DNA of 64,000 nucleotides from an uncultured Candidatus Melainabacteria bacterium (lineage in GTDB: Bacteria; Cyanobacteriota; Vampirovibrionia; Gastranaerophilales; Gastranaerophilaceae): NCBI GenBank assembly GCA_934757255.1, contig CAKVLL010000005.1, positions 1 to 64,000 of the forward strand, in the 5' to 3' direction. Below are positions 1 to 9,010 of this stretch, in pieces; positions within the stretch are counted from its first letter, which is position 1, and every line of letters starts with the position of its first letter. A model generated the notes under the pieces. The model was not told the DNA's origin. It saw only the letters and a program-made list of their open reading frames with translations, and did not search any database. Position numbers and translations under genes: made by a program.

Positions 1-249
1 GTAAGTTCAACAAAGAGCATGCACGGTCACATGTTAGGTGCAACTGGTGCTGTTGAAGGTATCGTTTGTGTTAAAACAATCACAGACGGTAAAGTTCCTC
101 CAACAATCAATCTTGATAACCAAGACGAACACGTTGCTAATCTTGATTATGTTCCACATAAAGCAAGAGAAAAGAAAGTTCATGCCGCACTTTCAAATTC
201 ATTTGGATTCGGCGGTCATAACGCAACATTGGTTTTCAAAGAAGTATAA
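1..249 (+). CDS. fabF: 3-oxoacyl-ACP synthase II (FabF), C-terminal fragment
   Basis: The frame is open from base 1, and the last 82 codons of a condensing enzyme are present; the N-terminus lies outside the window. The stretch [10 protein letters not shown] carries the second catalytic histidine of the Cys-His-His triad with the upstream STKSM lysine loop, and [12 protein letters not shown] is the glycine-rich C-terminal loop typical of FabF. The enzyme elongates acyl-ACP with malonyl-ACP in the cytoplasm during fatty-acid synthesis. FabF is favoured over FabB from the motif wording, but a fragment cannot separate them absolutely. A strong terminator follows directly. Confidence 0.9.
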   Translation, partial: VSSTKSMHGHMLGATGAVEGIVCVKTITDGKVPPTINLDNQDEHVANLDYVPHKAREKKVHAALSNSFGFGGHNATLVFKEV

Positions 250-265
250 TTTTTATTGAAAATTT

Positions 266-301
266 AAAAGTGAGAACTGTATTAATGGTTCTCACTTTTT
301 T
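266..301 (+). terminator. Rho-independent terminator of fabF
   Basis: Stem AAGTGAGAAC with GTTCTCACTT around a short loop, followed by a T run. It lies 17 bases past the fabF stop. Confidence 0.85.
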
Positions 302-325
302 AATGTCTTAATATTTATAATAAAT

Positions 326-358
326 AAAGGGTTTCAGATAATTTCTGAAACCCTTTAT
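326..358 (-). terminator. Terminator of the tRNA-Pro gene
   Basis: A 12-bp stem (AAAGGGTTTCAG with CTGAAACCCTTT, 7-base loop) followed on the minus strand by an AT-rich, T-containing tail. It sits just downstream of the minus-strand tRNA. Confidence 0.75.
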
Positions 359-364
359 TTTAAA

Positions 365-441
365 TGGTCGGGATGACACGATTCGAACGTGCGACCCCCT
401 CGTCCCAAGCGAGGTGCGCTACCAAACTGCGCTACATCCCG
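365..441 (-). tRNA. tRNA-Pro (anticodon TGG)
   Basis: On the minus strand the acceptor stem CGGGATG pairs with CATCCCG. The anticodon arm CCTCG/CGAGG encloses the loop CTTGGGA, giving anticodon TGG. A D-loop with TTTGGTA and the T-loop TTCGAAT are present. The 3' CCA is encoded, unlike in the other tRNA of this window. The 11 bases of its 5' end recur upstream in a structured element at 442-601. Confidence 0.95.
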
Positions 442-611
442 ATATGTAATTTTCAATTTTGGTTGTGGAATGCAGTTTGGTATATCTTATATACGGCTCA
501 CATAAAGCTTACGCTTTCTGATTCGCCTCCCTCCATCAAAACCTGACATTTAGTCAGCTTTTGTCGGAGTCCTTGCTACATCCCGATATTTAGTTTTCAA
601 AACACATTATC
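442..611 (-). other. tRNA-upstream structured element, Pro locus
   Basis: Read on the minus strand, the region upstream of tRNA-Pro starts with a near copy of the tRNA's own upstream bases and its first 11 bases (CGGGATGTAGC, plus 575-585). A hairpin AAAAGCTGAC / GTCAGGTTTT follows (538-562, loop TAAAT) on a CTCC/GGAG base stem, then a second hairpin AAAGC/GCTTT (504-517). The strand CTGCATTCC (467-475) can pair with the copied GGGATGTAG. The bases at 472-482 are also an exact 11-nt inverted copy of the tRNA D-arm (420-430). The same design occurs before the CAT tRNA at 32704. Its function is unknown. Confidence 0.55.
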
Positions 612-682
612 TTTTAAGACTAGTGCAAATCTATATTACCCAAAACAAAATCAAAAATCAAGTCTTTTATTTGATTTTGATG

Positions 683-697
683 TATAATATTTTCACG
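683..697 (+). promoter_or_regulatory. Promoter -10 of the acetolactate synthase gene, near-leaderless
   Basis: A perfect TATAAT at 683-688 ends 9 bases before the ATG at 698, so the predicted transcript has only about 3 bases of leader. No ribosome binding site can fit. No good -35 is visible. Confidence 0.65.
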
Positions 698-2317
698 ATG
701 GTTAATACTATTAGTAAAACAAAAACTATAACTACAGCATCTGCTCTTGTTAATACTCTTTTAGAACTTGGAGTTGATAGTATTTTTGGCTATCCTGGTG
801 CGGCGGTTTTAAGCATATATAATGAACTTTCTAGGGTTGGAACAATCAAGCATTATTTGGTTCGTCATGAACAAGCAGCTGTTCACGCTGCAGAAGGTTA
901 TGCTAGAGTCTGTGGTAAAGCTGGAGTTGTTTTGGTAACTTCTGGTCCGGGTTTTACAAATACTGTAACCGGAATTGCAAATGCTTACGCGGATTCGACA
1001 CCTCTTGTTGTTTTGGCTGGTGATGTTCCATCAACTAACAAATCTGGGAAAATTTTTCAAAATGTAAATATTCCGGCAATAATCGAATCTTGTTGCAAAA
1101 AAGTGTATACAATAAAACATAATGATGATATCAAGCAGGTTATTAAAAAAGCATTTGAAGTTGCTAATGCCGGCGTGAAAGGGCCAGTAGTGGTTGTTTT
1201 GCCTAGAAATATTTTGGAAGCAGAATATTGTGAAAGAGATGAAAAACCAAATCAAGCTGCTACGGAACAAAATGATTATTTAAATCAAATTAACACGTTA
1301 AATTTATTAATTAAAAAAGCTAAATCTCCTCTTATTCTAATAGGAGGTGGTTGTATAAATGCCGCTAGTGAAGTTGAAAAATTTGTGTCACAAATTCAGT
1401 GTCCAGTGGTTTCTACTCTTATGGGGATTGGAATTTATCCATCAGAAAATAGGCTCTATTTAGGTATGATAGGGCTAAACGGTGTTGATGCTGCTAATGA
1501 TGCCCTTAAAAAGTGCGATTTATTGATAACGCTTGGGGCTGCTTTTTCAGATCGTTCTACTTGTAAAAATACTGAATTTGCAAAGAATTATAAAATTGCA
1601 AGTATTAATATTGAATCAACAATAAAGCCGGTTGATTTTGAGGTTATTGCAGATATTAAAGATTTTTTGTCTAAATTTATTCAACAGAACAATTGTTTTA
1701 AAACTCCAGAAAAATGGTTGATGGAAATAGAGTCTATGCAAGATGAAGAAGAGGTTGTAGAGGATAATTATTCCGAAAAATTACATTCTTCTTATGTCTT
1801 AGAAACAGTTTCTGAATTTACAAAATATTTTGAACCGGTAGTTGTTACGGATGTTGGACAACATCAGATGTTAACAGCACAATTTTTTAATTTTAATAAG
1901 CCAAGAAAATTTATAACTTCTGGTGGACTTGGTACTATGGGATTTGGTTTGCCGGCTTCTATTGGCGCTTATATTGCGAACCCTGATAGTCTTGTTATCA
2001 ACATTACTGGCGATGGTTCTTTCCAAATGAATTTGCAAGAACTTGCAACTTGTAGGGAACATAATATTCCATTGAAAGTTATTATTATGAACAATAGCTA
2101 TCTTGGGATGGTACGTGAGTTACAAGAAAAGATTTATAATAAACGTTATCAAGTTGAAATGATAAATCCTGATTTTACGAAAATTGCTGAATCTTATGAT
2201 TTGTTTGCTATTAGAGTAGAAAAAAAAGAGGAACTTATTCCGGCATTAGAAAAGGCTATTAGTCATCAAGGAACAGCAATAATTGATGTTGTTATTGATT
2301 CGTTTGAAAATATTTAA
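698..2317 (+). CDS. ilvB: Acetolactate synthase large subunit-type ThDP enzyme
   Basis: A 539-residue thiamine-diphosphate enzyme of the acetohydroxyacid synthase family, which joins pyruvate units in branched-chain amino acid synthesis. The N-terminal ThDP half shows GYPGAAVLSIYNEL and the catalytic Glu loop RHEQAAVHAAEGYAR. A central FAD/DHAP-type domain follows, and the C-terminal ThDP motif is GDGSFQMNLQEL...NNSYLGMVRELQ. The Trp usual in GMVRQWQ is Leu here. The start at 698 is chosen because TATAAT lies only 9 bases upstream, which excludes the longer frame from 623. No regulatory subunit gene (ilvN) is adjacent, and the family's usual C-terminal VPPG-type tail is lacking, so a related decarboxylase-type enzyme is possible. 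Confidence 0.8.
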   Translation: MVNTISKTKTITTASALVNTLLELGVDSIFGYPGAAVLSIYNELSRVGTIKHYLVRHEQAAVHAAEGYARVCGKAGVVLVTSGPGFTNTVTGIANAYADSTPLVVLAGDVPSTNKSGKIFQNVNIPAIIESCCKKVYTIKHNDDIKQVIKKAFEVANAGVKGPVVVVLPRNILEAEYCERDEKPNQAATEQNDYLNQINTLNLLIKKAKSPLILIGGGCINAASEVEKFVSQIQCPVVSTLMGIGIYPSENRLYLGMIGLNGVDAANDALKKCDLLITLGAAFSDRSTCKNTEFAKNYKIASINIESTIKPVDFEVIADIKDFLSKFIQQNNCFKTPEKWLMEIESMQDEEEVVEDNYSEKLHSSYVLETVSEFTKYFEPVVVTDVGQHQMLTAQFFNFNKPRKFITSGGLGTMGFGLPASIGAYIANPDSLVINITGDGSFQMNLQELATCREHNIPLKVIIMNNSYLGMVRELQEKIYNKRYQVEMINPDFTKIAESYDLFAIRVEKKEELIPALEKAISHQGTAIIDVVIDSFENI

Positions 2318-2391
2318 TATAACTTTTGTGCCGTAAACTTAGATAATAGTAGATGAGTGTTTTTAATTATTGTTAGGATAAGTTTAACAAT

Positions 2392-2425
2392 AAAACCGCC
2401 GTTAATAAATTAATGGCGGTTTTTG
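2392..2425 (+). terminator. Bidirectional terminator
   Basis: Inverted repeat AAACCGCC / GGCGGTTT flanked by an A run on one side and a T run on the other. It lies between the converging ilvB and the small minus-strand gene and can serve both. Confidence 0.8.
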
Positions 2426-2449
2426 TATGTGTAGTAAAATAATTGACAA

Positions 2450-2749
2450 CTATTCTTTAATTTCGGCGTTGTCTGTGGCCTGAAGCTGTTTTGACTTGTA
2501 ATTATGGATGACAGCGTCAACCAATAAGTCGTAAGAAGAACTCTTTTCAATATTCGGAAATTCTTCTTTTAATTGTTGTCTGACCATTGCTTCCAGCCTT
2601 TGTTCGTCAGATTTTATTTTAAGCTCTGTTGAAGAGAGCGATGCTATATAATCTTCATTCGCTTGTTTTTGAGCGCTTGAAAATGTTAATAAATTCGTTC
2701 TTGAATCTAGTACTTGTTTTAGTGACTTTAAAAACTTTAGGTTGAACAT
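2450..2749 (-). CDS. Small helical protein of unknown function
   Basis: 99 residues, starting MFNLKFLKSLKQVLD. The ATG at 2749 is preferred over one 33 bases upstream because AAAGAGG lies just before it; AGAGG is the usual ribosome binding site form in this window. The protein is rich in Lys, Glu, Gln and Ser, with predicted long helices (EQRLEAMVRQQLKEEF) and no signal peptide or membrane segment. It is upstream-divergent from nothing and converges on ilvB. I recognise no family. Confidence 0.6.
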   Translation of the reverse strand: MFNLKFLKSLKQVLDSRTNLLTFSSAQKQANEDYIASLSSTELKIKSDEQRLEAMVRQQLKEEFPNIEKSSSYDLLVDAVIHNYKSKQLQATDNAEIKE

Positions 2750-2848
2750 AACGACCTCTTTTATTATTTTTACTACCTTCACTTTGTATATGTATAAAGT
2801 ATCCTGAAAGAAAAAATTGACTTATTTTTTCTAACTTGTTACATTTTT

Positions 2849-4837
2849 TTACAATTTAGAAAAGTCTGTTAATATTATATACTTATTTTTCAAAGTGTTC
2901 AAGAGTGCAAGTCTGTTATTCTTAATATTTTCATCCTTATCCATAACCAAAACATCATCAAAGAATTTTGTTACTATAGGATTGATTTGAGTTAAATCAG
3001 CTAAATATTTTTTATAATCTCCGCTAAATTTAATACCCTGAACCGCTTTATACAAGTCTTTTTCAGCATCAAGCGTAAACAATGTTTCATCAATGCTTCC
3101 AACTTCTTCTTTCAAAATTCTTAAAACTCTATTTGCGTTTTCAAGAAGTTTTTCATCAACCCCACCAGAAACAGCCTTAACTCTTTCAACATAATCGCAA
3201 AGGTCTTTACAAGGATTAACAGAAGAGCATGCCTCTAAAACATTCTTAGAGTAATCGTTATTTAAGAAAATAATTAATCTTTGAACGAAGAATTCTTCAA
3301 CATCAGCCTTAACATCAGCTTGAACAGGCAACAATGCCAAAGTTTCATCAATAAGTTTAGATAAATCCAATTTCAAGCCATGTTCCAAAACAGTCTTAAT
3401 AACACCCAAAGCTGCACGTCTTACGCCAAGAGGGTCAGATGAACCGGTAGGTTTTTTACCTGCAGCAAACACAGCGCAAATTGTATCCATCTTATCAGCG
3501 ATACCAACCACTTGACCTTCAATACTTTTAGCCGTTTCAGAATCAGCATTCAATGGGAAATAATGTTCTTTAATACCTTCTTGAACACCAACTTCTTCGC
3601 CTGCAACTCTAGCGTAATCCGCACCGATAAAGCCTTGAAGTTCCGTAAATTCAAACACAAGGTTTGTAGCTAAATCAGCCTTACAAAGCTCTGCAGTTCT
3701 CTTAATTGAAGGTTTATTTACTCCAAGTTCGCTAGCAACTTTTTCTGAAAGTTTTACAATTCTTTGAGTTTTATCATAAACAGAACCCATACCTTTTTGG
3801 AAAGTCATGCCTTTCAAGTTTTCAACATAAGCTTCAAGCGGTTTTTTGGTATCTTCATTAAAGAAAAATACCGCGTCATCCAATCTAGCCTTAATAACGC
3901 GCAAGTTTCCTGCCTTAATATTTTCAAATTCGTTACCGATATAATTAGTAATCGTAACAAATTTATTAATCAATTTGCCATCCTTAGTATAAAGCGCAAA
4001 ATATCTCTGATGAGTTTCCATAACGGTAACCGCAACTTCTTGAGGAATAGTAAGAAATGCTTCATCAAAGTTACAAGTTACAGCCACAGGGTATTCGCAA
4101 ATAAAAGTAACTTCTTCCAGTAAATCATCAGAAATTTTAGTTACAGCATCTAACTTATCAGCCTCAGCCTTAGTAAGTTCAACAATCTTAGCTTTTCTTT
4201 CGTCTTGGTCAACAATAACCTTAGCATCACGTAATTTTTGAACATAATCATCAGGATTATTGATAACGATATTCTGAGTAGAAAATCTATGACCGTTAGT
4301 CATATTGGAAGAATCTTTATCAATTATTCTAATCTTAACTTCTTCACCGTCCAAAATTGAAAGTACCCAACGGATAGGACGAGAAAACTTAACATCATTA
4401 TTTCCCCATCTCATAAAGTGAGGGCCTTGAAGTTTAGAAAAGATAACAGGAACGTTTTCTTGCAACAAATCTTTTGTGTTTTTACCCTTTATAGAAATCT
4501 TCGCATAAAGGTAATCATTCTCTACATAAAGTTCATCCGCACTAACACCGTTTTTTTTAGCAAAGCCTTCACCAGCCTTAGTCAAGTTTTTGTTTTCATC
4601 AAAAGCAACCTTAGCAATAGGGCCTTTAACAACCTTCTCAACATCCGGTTGAGAAGCTGCCAATCCGTTTACAATAACAGCCAAACGGCGTGGAGTTGCC
4701 ATAACTTTAACATCGCCAAACTCTACGTTACTATTTTTCAAAAATGTTTCAAAACCAACTTTAAGTTGAGAAATCGCCATCGGAATAAATTTATATGGTA
4801 ATTCTTCAACACCTACTTCCAATAAATATTTGCTCAT
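2849..4837 (-). CDS. glyS: Glycyl-tRNA synthetase beta subunit
   Basis: 662 residues beginning MSKYLLEVGVEELPYKF, the hallmark N-terminus of GlyS, with ATPRRLAV and KGP following. It is the tRNA-binding subunit of the alpha2beta2 bacterial glycyl-tRNA synthetase; the HD-like core and the C-terminal DALR-type anticodon-binding region (KDLCDYVERVKAVSG onward) are present. It is slightly short for the family (about 690). The partner glyQ is not in this window, so the pair is not operonic here. A weak AGAAAAAT-type site precedes the ATG. Downstream lies the small minus-strand gene ending at 2450. Confidence 0.95.
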   Translation of the reverse strand: MSKYLLEVGVEELPYKFIPMAISQLKVGFETFLKNSNVEFGDVKVMATPRRLAVIVNGLAASQPDVEKVVKGPIAKVAFDENKNLTKAGEGFAKKNGVSADELYVENDYLYAKISIKGKNTKDLLQENVPVIFSKLQGPHFMRWGNNDVKFSRPIRWVLSILDGEEVKIRIIDKDSSNMTNGHRFSTQNIVINNPDDYVQKLRDAKVIVDQDERKAKIVELTKAEADKLDAVTKISDDLLEEVTFICEYPVAVTCNFDEAFLTIPQEVAVTVMETHQRYFALYTKDGKLINKFVTITNYIGNEFENIKAGNLRVIKARLDDAVFFFNEDTKKPLEAYVENLKGMTFQKGMGSVYDKTQRIVKLSEKVASELGVNKPSIKRTAELCKADLATNLVFEFTELQGFIGADYARVAGEEVGVQEGIKEHYFPLNADSETAKSIEGQVVGIADKMDTICAVFAAGKKPTGSSDPLGVRRAALGVIKTVLEHGLKLDLSKLIDETLALLPVQADVKADVEEFFVQRLIIFLNNDYSKNVLEACSSVNPCKDLCDYVERVKAVSGGVDEKLLENANRVLRILKEEVGSIDETLFTLDAEKDLYKAVQGIKFSGDYKKYLADLTQINPIVTKFFDDVLVMDKDENIKNNRLALLNTLKNKYIILTDFSKL

Positions 4838-4884
4838 TTATTTTTCTCCATTAATTCTTTTAAACTCATTATACCACAAGTTAC

Positions 4885-5400
4885 TTTTTCTTTACTAAAA
4901 AGAAAAAGTAACCAAAAAGAAAAGAGTACATTGTCGGATGACATTGATAAAGCTACTAGATTTAATTTTACAGCCCAAGTCATCCTCTAAGTAAAACTAC
5001 AAGAAAAAGTAGGCAAAAAGACTTTTAACATTTGGTCGGATGACATTAGCAACTTTACAAAACTAATTTTTTATACTAAGTCATCCTCTTAGTAAGACTA
5101 CTAAAAAGAAAAAGTAACCAAAAAGAAAAGAGTACATTGTCGGATGACATTGATAAAACTACTAGATTTAATTTTACAGCCCAAGTCATCCTCTAAGTAA
5201 AACTACTAGAAAAAGTAGGCAAAAAGAAAAGAATACATTGTTGGATGACATTAGTAACTTTACAAGACTAATTTCCTACGCCAAGTCATCCTCAAAATAA
5301 AACTACAAGAAAAAGTAACCAAAAAGAAAAAATACATTGTCGGATGACATTTATTAAACTACTAGATTCAATTTACAGCTCAAGTCATCCTCAAAATAAA
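4885..5400. repeat. Five-copy tandem array of ~101-bp hairpin units
   Basis: Five units start at about 4934, 5036, 5140, 5241 and 5340, giving periods of 99-104 bases. Each unit has GGATGACATT, about 35 variable AT-rich bases, then AAGTCATCC, so every unit can fold on a GGATGAC/GTCATCC stem. Units are joined by an AC-free, A-rich spacer of the form AAGAAAAAGTAACCAAAAAG. Alternate units resemble each other more (1 with 3, 2 with 4), which suggests duplication of a dimer. The array fills the glyS-smc gap and contains no gene. Confidence 0.85.
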
Positions 5401-5423
5401 AAATTTTAATTTTAAAAAAGGAG

Positions 5424-8400
5424 TTAATCTCTTAGTTTAACACCGGTAACTTTAGAAATGCCCTTTTCTTTTTGAGTTACACCAATTGTGCGGTTGGCTG
5501 ATTCAATCATAGGTTTTCTGTGGCTTACAACAATAAATTGAGTTGTTTCGGCCTGTGACTGAACGATATGTGCAAGTTTTTCTACATTTATACCGTCAAG
5601 ACTGGCGTCAACTTCGTCAAAAGCGTAGAATGGCGCAGGCATATATTTTTGGATAGCAAATACAAATGATAAAGCCGTCAAAGCCTTTTCTCCACCTGAC
5701 ATACCCGTCAGACGTTGTTTTTTCTTATCTCTAGGCTGTGCCTCAATATCAAGTCCGCCTTCAAACGGTTTTTCTTCGTTTTCTAAAATCAAAGTTCCTT
5801 CACCATCAGAAAGTCTGTGGAAAATATCTTTGAAGTTTTCGTTAAGCACGTTATAAGTTTTTAAGAAAGTTTCTTTTTTCAAATCTTCATAACCGCGCAT
5901 ACGCTCAAGAATTTGTTCTCTTTCTGAGCTCAAGGTTTCAATTTGATTTTGCAATTCTTGTTGACGTGCAAGCACTTTTTCATAATCTTCTAACGCTTTC
6001 ATATTGACAGCACCCAAATCGTCCATACGTCTTTGTAATCTCTGAATACGACTTGTTATTTCTTCAATAGACATTTCAATCGGCGCAAGTTCGTTCGTAT
6101 TAACACCTGATTCTGTTAATAGCTTGCGAGTTTCTTCTAATTGAGGTTCTAATTCGCGTCTGCGTGCTTTGAATGACTCTATTTGTTCTGCGATTTTTTC
6201 AATATCAGAAGCTTTTAAATTACGTTGAGTTTCAATATCAACCAAATCCTTATTGATATCATCTCTTTGTTTAAGAAGTTCGCCTAATTTATCAGTAATT
6301 TCTTTAATTTGAACATTTAAAACTTCAAGCTGTTCATTTAAACCTTTAATTTCTTCTGTGAATTTAGCTTTATCAAGTTCCAAATCTTTATTGGTATTCA
6401 AAGAACGCGCAATAGTTTCGTTGTGAGTATTGATTGTTGTTGTAAAAAAGTCAATTTGTTGGTGCAAGCCATCAATATCATTTTGAGCGTTCGCCATATT
6501 TTTTTCATAGCGTTTTATTTCTGCTTCTACGCCGGCTGTTTTTTCTTTCAAATCCTTCAAATCAGAGTCATTCATAAGTTTTTCAACTTCTGAAATCGAA
6601 GTCTGAACATCTGTCATTTTTTCGGAAAGAATAATATGTTCTTCTTCCATTTTATCAAGATTTTTTTCTAAAGCTGTAATTTCAGGTTCTGTAACCTTGA
6701 TTAATTCTTGTTTTTCATCAATATTTTTTTGAGTATTTGCAAAATTTGTTTCCAAGCTTGTTAATTCTAATTTAGCTTTGTTAAATTCCGTGGTTGATGC
6801 AGAATACTTACTTCTAATATCTTCCATTTTTGTTTCCAAATTAGAACGCTTAGAAATTAAAGACGCGTATTTATTTTCCATTTCGCGAAGTCTGGCTTTA
6901 AAAGTATCCAATTCGCTATCAGAATTTTGTGAGAATTTCAATCCTGTTTTTCTAATTGTACCACCTGTAATTGAACCTGATTTTTCGAACAAGTCACCAG
7001 ATAGCGTTACCATTCTATATTTACCGATAAGTTTATTGGCAACACTTCTATCTTCAACAACAAGTGTATCTCCGACTGCGTAATAGAAAGCGTTTAAATA
7101 TTCATCTTCAAAATCAATAAGGTTGATAGCAAAATCAATTACACCCTTTTCTTTCGGTAAATTCAAACTGCGTGGGCATTTTACGATTTTATTCAAAGGT
7201 ACAAATGTTGCACGACCAGCATTTGCTGATTTTAGAAGCTCAATACAAGTAGAAGCTACGTGTTCATCTTCTACAACAATATGTGACATTCTTCCGCCAA
7301 CTGCAATTTCCATTGCGGTTGAAAATTCTTCATCAACCTGACCAAGTTTTACAAGTGGTGCGTGCACGCCTTGAATATTAGCGTTTACAACGGTATCAAC
7401 CGCACGTCCGAGGTTAGCTTCTTCGCTTGCGTTTTTAATCGCCTCAAGTTTGTAAATCTTGTTGCGTGCTGTTTGAACGTCGTAGTTCATGTCTTCTATT
7501 TCGTTTTTAGTTTTATCCAAATCATTTAATGTATTTTTAAGGATAATTTTGAAATCATCAAGTTCTTTACCTAACTGTTCAATCAAAAGCTCTTTTGAAG
7601 ACTTTGTTTCAGAAAAATTTGCTTTAAACGCTTCTAATTCACCAAGTTTCGCTTTTGCATCCTCTAATGCTTTCTTTTTAGTGGATAAATCAGCTTCCAT
7701 CGGTGCTTGTTTTTGAATAAGCTTAGTTTTTTTATCTTGTAATTCTTCAAGTTCTTTTCTTAAAGTATTTCTTTTTTCGATATGTTTTTCAGCCGTTTCA
7801 TTTAAGCCTGACATATCTTCCAAAATCTTATGCAAAATAGCTTTTTGTTCTTCAATGTTTTTTTCAATTCCTTTAATTTCGTCTTGTTTTAAAGAAATTT
7901 TTAATTCAGAATCTTTAATTTTGCCTTGTTGAACTTCAATCCCATTTTTAGTATTTTCAATTGTTTTTAAATTATCTTGAATTTGTTTATCCGCAAAAAC
8001 AATTGAAGAATTTTTTCTTGAGATTGAACCTTTTAATTCTTCTGCTTTTTGTTTAAGTTCAAGTTGGTGACCTTCGCCTTTTTCAGTAATTGTTTTTGAA
8101 ATCTCATCATATTTTTCTTTAATAAGCTTCAAACGTTCTTCAAGATCTTTAGACTTTAATTCTTCTTCTTTTTTACGTTTAGTGAATTCTAAAATGTTTT
8201 CGTGCGCTTTTTCTAAGTTTCGTCTTAAATCAAAAAACTTAACAGTGTTGATTTGACTTTCTAAGCCTGTTTTTTCTTCTTTAAGTTTTTGGTATTTTAG
8301 TGCAACTTCTTTTTCTTCATTAAGTTGTTCAAGACGAGTATTAACTTCATTCAAAATCAAAGTCGAATTAACTACGCGTTTTTCAACCGTTTCAAGCTCA

Positions 8401-8915
8401 TTTGTTGCTTGGTCTATTCTTCTATCAAAATCCGCTACTCCGGCAATTTCATCAATTATTTTACGACGCTCATTTGGAGTACAGTTCGTAATGCTCATAA
8501 CATCGCCTTGCATCATTACGTTGTAGCTGTTTGGCGTAATATTATATTTTTCTAATCGAGCGTGAATATCAGATAATGTTGCAATTTTATCATCAAGATA
8601 ATAAATACTTACAAAACCTTGAGAAGATTTTCTGATTCTTCTTGCAACCGAAAAATCACCGTCTTCTGTTTCTCCAAAAGTTACTTTAACAAAAGCCTCA
8701 TTTCTTTTGTTGTATGTTGAAATTAAGTGGAAAAGCTTTTCTGCGCGTAAAGTTCTGCTGGTTGAAAGTCCAAGCGCAAAAAGAATACTGTCGATAATAT
8801 TACTTTTTCCGGAACCATTTGGACCGGAAATAGTTGTAAAGCCTTTAAGCATAGGAATATCAACTTTGTTGGCGAAAGATTTAAAATTATCAATCTCCAG
8901 CTGTTTAATGAACAT
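5424..8915 (-). CDS. smc: Chromosome segregation ATPase SMC
   Basis: 1163 residues with the full SMC plan. The N-terminal ATPase half carries Walker A GPNGSGKS at about residue 32, followed by a long coiled coil rich in Glu and Lys. The hinge lies near residues 515-640 (HAPLVKLGQVDEEF, AVGGRMSHIVVE), then the return coiled coil. The C-terminal signature LTGMSGGEKALTALSF and Walker B FYAFDEVDASLD complete the ATPase. The protein forms condensin with ScpA/ScpB, which are not in this window, and compacts and resolves the nucleoid. Length matches the family (about 1150-1200). Confidence 0.97.
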   Translation of the reverse strand: MFIKQLEIDNFKSFANKVDIPMLKGFTTISGPNGSGKSNIIDSILFALGLSTSRTLRAEKLFHLISTYNKRNEAFVKVTFGETEDGDFSVARRIRKSSQGFVSIYYLDDKIATLSDIHARLEKYNITPNSYNVMMQGDVMSITNCTPNERRKIIDEIAGVADFDRRIDQATNELETVEKRVVNSTLILNEVNTRLEQLNEEKEVALKYQKLKEEKTGLESQINTVKFFDLRRNLEKAHENILEFTKRKKEEELKSKDLEERLKLIKEKYDEISKTITEKGEGHQLELKQKAEELKGSISRKNSSIVFADKQIQDNLKTIENTKNGIEVQQGKIKDSELKISLKQDEIKGIEKNIEEQKAILHKILEDMSGLNETAEKHIEKRNTLRKELEELQDKKTKLIQKQAPMEADLSTKKKALEDAKAKLGELEAFKANFSETKSSKELLIEQLGKELDDFKIILKNTLNDLDKTKNEIEDMNYDVQTARNKIYKLEAIKNASEEANLGRAVDTVVNANIQGVHAPLVKLGQVDEEFSTAMEIAVGGRMSHIVVEDEHVASTCIELLKSANAGRATFVPLNKIVKCPRSLNLPKEKGVIDFAINLIDFEDEYLNAFYYAVGDTLVVEDRSVANKLIGKYRMVTLSGDLFEKSGSITGGTIRKTGLKFSQNSDSELDTFKARLREMENKYASLISKRSNLETKMEDIRSKYSASTTEFNKAKLELTSLETNFANTQKNIDEKQELIKVTEPEITALEKNLDKMEEEHIILSEKMTDVQTSISEVEKLMNDSDLKDLKEKTAGVEAEIKRYEKNMANAQNDIDGLHQQIDFFTTTINTHNETIARSLNTNKDLELDKAKFTEEIKGLNEQLEVLNVQIKEITDKLGELLKQRDDINKDLVDIETQRNLKASDIEKIAEQIESFKARRRELEPQLEETRKLLTESGVNTNELAPIEMSIEEITSRIQRLQRRMDDLGAVNMKALEDYEKVLARQQELQNQIETLSSEREQILERMRGYEDLKKETFLKTYNVLNENFKDIFHRLSDGEGTLILENEEKPFEGGLDIEAQPRDKKKQRLTGMSGGEKALTALSFVFAIQKYMPAPFYAFDEVDASLDGINVEKLAHIVQSQAETTQFIVVSHRKPMIESANRTIGVTQKEKGISKVTGVKLRD

Positions 8916-9010
8916 AAAATTCCTATACCCCCACTCCTTACACTCTAAAATTACACTAAAAAACCACTCATGTCAATTAATTCAAAAATTTTATAGTATA
9001 AAAAGAATGT

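Noticed and set aside
364..546. Plus-strand reading frame over tRNA-Pro
   Set aside because: It is the translation of the antisense of a tRNA (the familiar RFERATPSSQ-type artefact).
4885..5400. Possible CRISPR array
   Set aside because: Units are ~101 bases with imperfect repeats and inverted halves, spacers are similar to each other, and no cas gene is near.
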